Part shown: positions 61,386-64,000 of the stretch, one piece after another
Layout: each line of letters opens with the position of its first letter
How positions within the stretch are numbered: position 1 is the first letter of the stretch
Program-made: the position numbers and the translations under genes
DNA from: Ruminococcus gauvreauii
GTDB lineage: Bacteria > Bacillota > Clostridia > Lachnospirales > Lachnospiraceae
Direction of reading: 5' to 3'
DNA: 64,000 nucleotides
Assembly: GCF_025151995.1 (NCBI RefSeq)
Contig: NZ_CP102290.1
Coordinates: forward strand, 2,232,001 to 2,296,000
Notes under the pieces: model-generated
The model's database searches: none
What the model saw: only the letters and a program-made list of their open reading frames with translations
What the model was told of the DNA's origin: nothing

Positions 61386-62432
61386 ATGCGGAAAAAGGAT
61401 GTATTGACAAAGGAATATTTAAGCGACAGGAATCGTTTTGCAGATCTGATGAATGTTTTTTATTTTGAAGGGGATCCCATGATTCGGGCGGAGGATGTGC
61501 AGGATATGAGCAGCGAGGTAACTGTCATCCGGAAAGGTGCAGATGAAGTTCTGACGAGCTCCGGCCTGCGTGACATTTTGCGAAAGGTAGCCTGTGGGAT
61601 GCAGTTTATCGTTATGGGTGTGGAGGAGCAGAGCGAAGTTCATTATGCAATGCCTGTGCGGGTTATGGAGTATGATACCGCGGAGTACGGCCGTCAGATT
61701 CGGGAAAAGAAAAAACTGCACAGAGAGCAGAAAGATTTGCGCGGACCAGAATTTTTATCTGGTTTTTCGCGGAAGGACCGGCTGCTGCCAACCATAACAC
61801 TGGTACTTTATTTCGGAGAACAGTGGGACGGGGCAAGAAGTCTGCATGAGCTGCTGGATTTTACAGAATGGACCGATCATCTGAGAAAGATAGTGGCGGA
61901 TTATCCGCTGCATATACTGGAAGTGCTGAAGTATCCGGACATTGACCTGTTCCAGACGGATCTGGGACTGGTTTTTGGGTTCTTACAAAACGCAAAGAAG
62001 AGGGACAGACTGAAAGAATTTATAGATATTCATAAAGACCAATTTGCAGATCTAAGGGAAGATGCGTACGATGTGATTGCTGTGCTGGCAAATGCTGCCG
62101 AACTTGGGGTACAGAAAAAGGAGTATCTGAATGAGAATGGAGGGATTGATATGTGTCAGGCGATTCAGGAGATGATTGAAGAAGGCAGGCAAGAGGGCAG
62201 GCAAGAGGGCAGGCAAGAAGGCAGGCAAGAGGGCAGGCAAGAAGGCAGATCAGAATGGGTAGTATCGCTGGTGAGAAAAAAGGCGGGGAGGGGGTATGAT
62301 ATTTTCCGGATAGCAGAGGAACTGGAGCTGGACTGTGTATATATACAGAAAGTGATCGCATTGATATCTGAAGATGAAAGAAGAACAGACCTCCAGATAG
62401 CTGATATGTTGGTTCGCCGGGAAGGTAAATAA
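61386..62432 (+). CDS. Rpn-family PD-(D/E)XK nuclease / putative transposase
   Basis: 348 residues. The N-terminal nuclease domain has FIVMGVEEQSEVHYAMPVRVMEYD, with the E-x-Q-type catalytic core of the Rpn (recombination-promoting nuclease) family, and TITLVLYFGEQWDG later. A linker at about 267-288 is built of EGRQ repeats encoded by 12-base tandem units. A C-terminal helical domain follows. Start is ATG 61386 behind AAGGGAAG; GTG 61380 is also open. Full-length relatives are toxic DNases active in recombination and phage defence. Confidence 0.85.
   Translation: MRKKDVLTKEYLSDRNRFADLMNVFYFEGDPMIRAEDVQDMSSEVTVIRKGADEVLTSSGLRDILRKVACGMQFIVMGVEEQSEVHYAMPVRVMEYDTAEYGRQIREKKKLHREQKDLRGPEFLSGFSRKDRLLPTITLVLYFGEQWDGARSLHELLDFTEWTDHLRKIVADYPLHILEVLKYPDIDLFQTDLGLVFGFLQNAKKRDRLKEFIDIHKDQFADLREDAYDVIAVLANAAELGVQKKEYLNENGGIDMCQAIQEMIEEGRQEGRQEGRQEGRQEGRQEGRSEWVVSLVRKKAGRGYDIFRIAEELELDCVYIQKVIALISEDERRTDLQIADMLVRREGK
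62151..62432 (+). CDS. Candidate intragenic C-terminal Rpn small protein
   Basis: Inside the Rpn gene, in the same frame, GGAGGG (62139-62144) lies six bases before ATG 62151. Translation from there would give 93 residues covering the EGRQ repeats and the C-terminal domain. Some Rpn genes are reported to make such a small C-terminal product, which neutralises the full-length nuclease. Here it rests on the ribosome site alone. Confidence 0.5.
   Translation: MCQAIQEMIEEGRQEGRQEGRQEGRQEGRQEGRSEWVVSLVRKKAGRGYDIFRIAEELELDCVYIQKVIALISEDERRTDLQIADMLVRREGK
62184..62249 (+). repeat. 12-bp tandem repeat encoding EGRQ units
   Basis: Five copies of GGCAGGCAAGAR plus a half copy. The unit is a multiple of three, so copy-number change would alter linker length without breaking the frame. 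Confidence 0.85.
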
Positions 62433-62446
62433 AATCTTTCTGGCCA

Positions 62447-62496
62447 TTGACATAACATAAAATCCATGCTACTATTTTTACAGACCAACGGTCTGT
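62447..62496 (+). promoter_or_regulatory. Promoter and operator of the second tetR gene
   Basis: TTGACA (62447-62452), 17 bases, TACTAT (62470-62475). The palindrome ACAGACCAACGGTCTGT (62480-62496) spans the predicted start. A sister site lies before the efflux gene. Confidence 0.72.
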
Positions 62497-62508
62497 ATGG
62501 AGGGTGAT

Positions 62509-63183
62509 ATGGCAAGAAATAAATACCCGGAGGAGACGGTAAAACGGATACTCGATACATCGGCGAAGCTTTTTGCAGAGAAAGGTTACGATAAAACTAC
62601 ACTCCAGGATATTATACAGAAGACGAAACTATCAAAGGGCGCAATATACCATCACTTTGCATCGAAGGAAGAAATCTTTGTTAAGATCTGTACCCGAATC
62701 GGGGACGAAAACGGCAAGATTTTGAGCAGAATCAGAGACGACAGCACACTGAACGGGATAGAAAAATTGAAAAAAATTTTTCGTACGTCATTGCTTCACA
62801 CCAATCAGGAAACGATGCTGAGTATGGTTCCTTATCTGCTGGACAGTCCAAAGTTCCTTGTGATAAATATTCAGAATATCTACGACGAGGTGGTACCGTA
62901 TTTTATCCAGCCCATTTTGGAGGAGGGGATCGCGGATGGTTCCATCCGCATCACACATACGAAAGAAGTCGCGGAGGTGTTGATGATGCTGGCCGATGTC
63001 TGGCTGCATCCGCTTCTGAAGCCGACAAGCCCGGAGGAGATGAGAGCCCGCTGCGAAGTATATAATCAGATTACGGGTGCTTTTATCGGGGCTGAACTGC
63101 TGGATGAAGATATGATCGCTGCGATGATAAACTATAGCCAGATTCTGCTGGGTCAAAGAGGAAAAACTAAAAACACAGAATAA
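62509..63183 (+). CDS. TetR/AcrR-family regulator of the efflux gene
   Basis: 224 residues from ATG 62509, behind GGAGGG. The N-terminal DNA-binding part is ILDTSAKLFAEKGYDKTT and DIIQKTKLSKGAIYHHFASKEE, near the TetR consensus. The C-terminal ligand domain is divergent. It sits between two copies of a palindrome with core ACCRACGGTC, one in its own promoter and one before the MFS gene, so it probably represses both. Confidence 0.92.
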   Translation: MARNKYPEETVKRILDTSAKLFAEKGYDKTTLQDIIQKTKLSKGAIYHHFASKEEIFVKICTRIGDENGKILSRIRDDSTLNGIEKLKKIFRTSLLHTNQETMLSMVPYLLDSPKFLVINIQNIYDEVVPYFIQPILEEGIADGSIRITHTKEVAEVLMMLADVWLHPLLKPTSPEEMRARCEVYNQITGAFIGAELLDEDMIAAMINYSQILLGQRGKTKNTE

Positions 63184-63205
63184 ACTGCCCTGATACAGGC
63201 AGTTT
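63182..63205 (+). terminator. Hairpin after the second tetR gene
   Basis: AAACTGCC / GGCAGTTT with an 8-base loop, followed by ACTTTT. Its first bases overlap the tetR stop codon. Confidence 0.6.
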
Positions 63206-63221
63206 ACTTTTACATAAATAC

Positions 63222-63238
63222 AAACCGACGGTCGGTTT
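63222..63238. promoter_or_regulatory. TetR operator before the MFS gene
   Basis: AAACCGACGGTCGGTTT, perfect arms around a central G, 20 bases before the MFS start. Aligned with the tetR promoter site the two read CARACCRACGGTCKGT. Confidence 0.7.
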
Positions 63239-63257
63239 AATTAAAAGGGGGATCATT

Positions 63258-64000
63258 ATGGAAGCTAATAAACAGACATTATTCGGAAAGGATTTCACAC
63301 TGGTTGTAATCGGACAGATCATTTCGCTTTTTGGCAATGCGATTCTTCGTTTTGCGCTGCCTCTTTATCTGCTGAGGGAAACAGGTTCTTCTTCCCTGTT
63401 CGGTGCAGTGACGGCCTGCTCGTTTATTCCCATGATTTTATTTTCACTGGTGGGAGGAGTACTGGCAGACAGGATGAACAAACGCAATATCATGGTGGGT
63501 CTGGACTTCGGAACCGCAGGGCTGATCCTGATTTTTTATCTGCTTCATGGCCTGATGCCCATCGTACCGCTGATGATCGTCTGTCTGATGGTTCTGTATG
63601 GAATTTCGGGGACTTATCAGCCGTCTGTGCAGGCCAGTATTCCGGTGCTTGTGGAACGGGAACAGCTTATGCAGGCCAATGCAGTGATCAACATGGTCAG
63701 TACACTGTCAAGTCTGCTTGGACCGGTCATCGGCGGTGTCTTATTTGGTACGTGGGGCCTGACGCCCATTCTGCTGGTCAGCATTGGATGCTTCATAAGT
63801 TCTGCAGTCATGGAGATTTTTATCCGGATTCCGGTTGAGAGACAGCAGACCAGGGAAGGGTTATTTTCGATCATTCGGGGCGATCTGCGGGAAAGCTGGC
63901 GATTCGTGCATGATGAAAAACCGGTGTTCATTCCGGTGGTCGTCATCCTCGCACTGTTTAATATGGTGCTGTCTGCGGCTATCATCGTAGGTATCCCTGT
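63258..64000 (+). CDS. MFS efflux transporter (3' truncated by window)
   Basis: The first 247 residues of a major facilitator protein of the macrolide-efflux/enterobactin-exporter-like group. About seven helices are visible, with the motif-A loop as GGVLADRMNKRN near residue 75. The ATG follows AAAGGGGG. It has no stop before the window ends. Control by the TetR-type protein upstream is indicated by the operator at 63222. Cargo unknown. Confidence 0.88.
   Translation, partial: MEANKQTLFGKDFTLVVIGQIISLFGNAILRFALPLYLLRETGSSSLFGAVTACSFIPMILFSLVGGVLADRMNKRNIMVGLDFGTAGLILIFYLLHGLMPIVPLMIVCLMVLYGISGTYQPSVQASIPVLVEREQLMQANAVINMVSTLSSLLGPVIGGVLFGTWGLTPILLVSIGCFISSAVMEIFIRIPVERQQTREGLFSIIRGDLRESWRFVHDEKPVFIPVVVILALFNMVLSAAIIVGIP

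Overview
The window reads as chromosomal DNA of a gut-type Clostridia, most probably Lachnospiraceae. Supporting signs are AGGAGG-type ribosome sites, sigma-A-like promoters, lipoprotein sugar-binding proteins, a YesMN-type two-component system, DUF4474 plus metallophosphoesterase genes side by side, a Ctc-type bL25 and a TetM-like GTPase fused to an NYN nuclease domain. Family assignment is by recognition, not by database search. No rRNA, tRNA or CRISPR array was seen.

1-1.6 kb: end of an unknown gene, lemA and a lipoprotein gene. 1.7-10.9 kb: a first ABC uptake operon (binding lipoprotein, ATPase, permease, URO-D family protein, zinc alcohol dehydrogenase, LacI regulator, truncated PfkB kinase). 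Two near-identical LacI-type palindromes 84 bp apart follow its promoter. An IS1182-like element (5551-7306, likely 9-bp target duplication) sits inside it. 11-15 kb: DUF4474 protein with a Pro/Cys tail, metallophosphoesterase, URO-D remnant and AI-2E-type permease.

14.9-43.1 kb is the most striking part: a catabolic island whose promoters share an AT-rich palindrome (ideal form TATACTAATATATTAGTATA). Nine copies lie at eight promoters, and the last one precedes an FCD-type GntR gene, the likely regulator. The island encodes alanine dehydrogenase, class III aminotransferase, a single-chain B12-dependent mutase, a HyuA-type ASKHA ATPase, aldehyde dehydrogenase, a TIM-barrel isomerase, an IolB-like cupin, a response regulator and histidine kinase, an ABC ATPase that has lost its catalytic motifs, a permease, three further dehydrogenases, an EamA transporter, a complete ABC importer, an alpha/beta hydrolase, a GPH symporter fused to a cytidylate-kinase-like domain, and a split ThrE-type exporter. 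Inference: an amino-group-bearing polyol, sugar acid or amino acid is imported, transaminated to pyruvate (alanine being recycled by Ald), rearranged by the mutase and oxidised. The substrate is unknown.

43.2-55.4 kb: methyltransferase and FmdE-like pair, bL25, a tandem-GntR regulator, two c-di-GMP proteins (EAL with degenerate GGDEF; intact GGDEF), rarA, and the GTPase-NYN fusion. 55.4-61.1 kb: scar of a mobile element (serine recombinase fragment, broken cysteine-rich VLP gene) next to a winged-helix regulator, two half-size ABC exporters and a TetR gene. 61.2-64 kb: an Rpn-type nuclease with an apparent intragenic start, then a TetR gene and an MFS efflux gene (cut by the window end) joined by similar operators.
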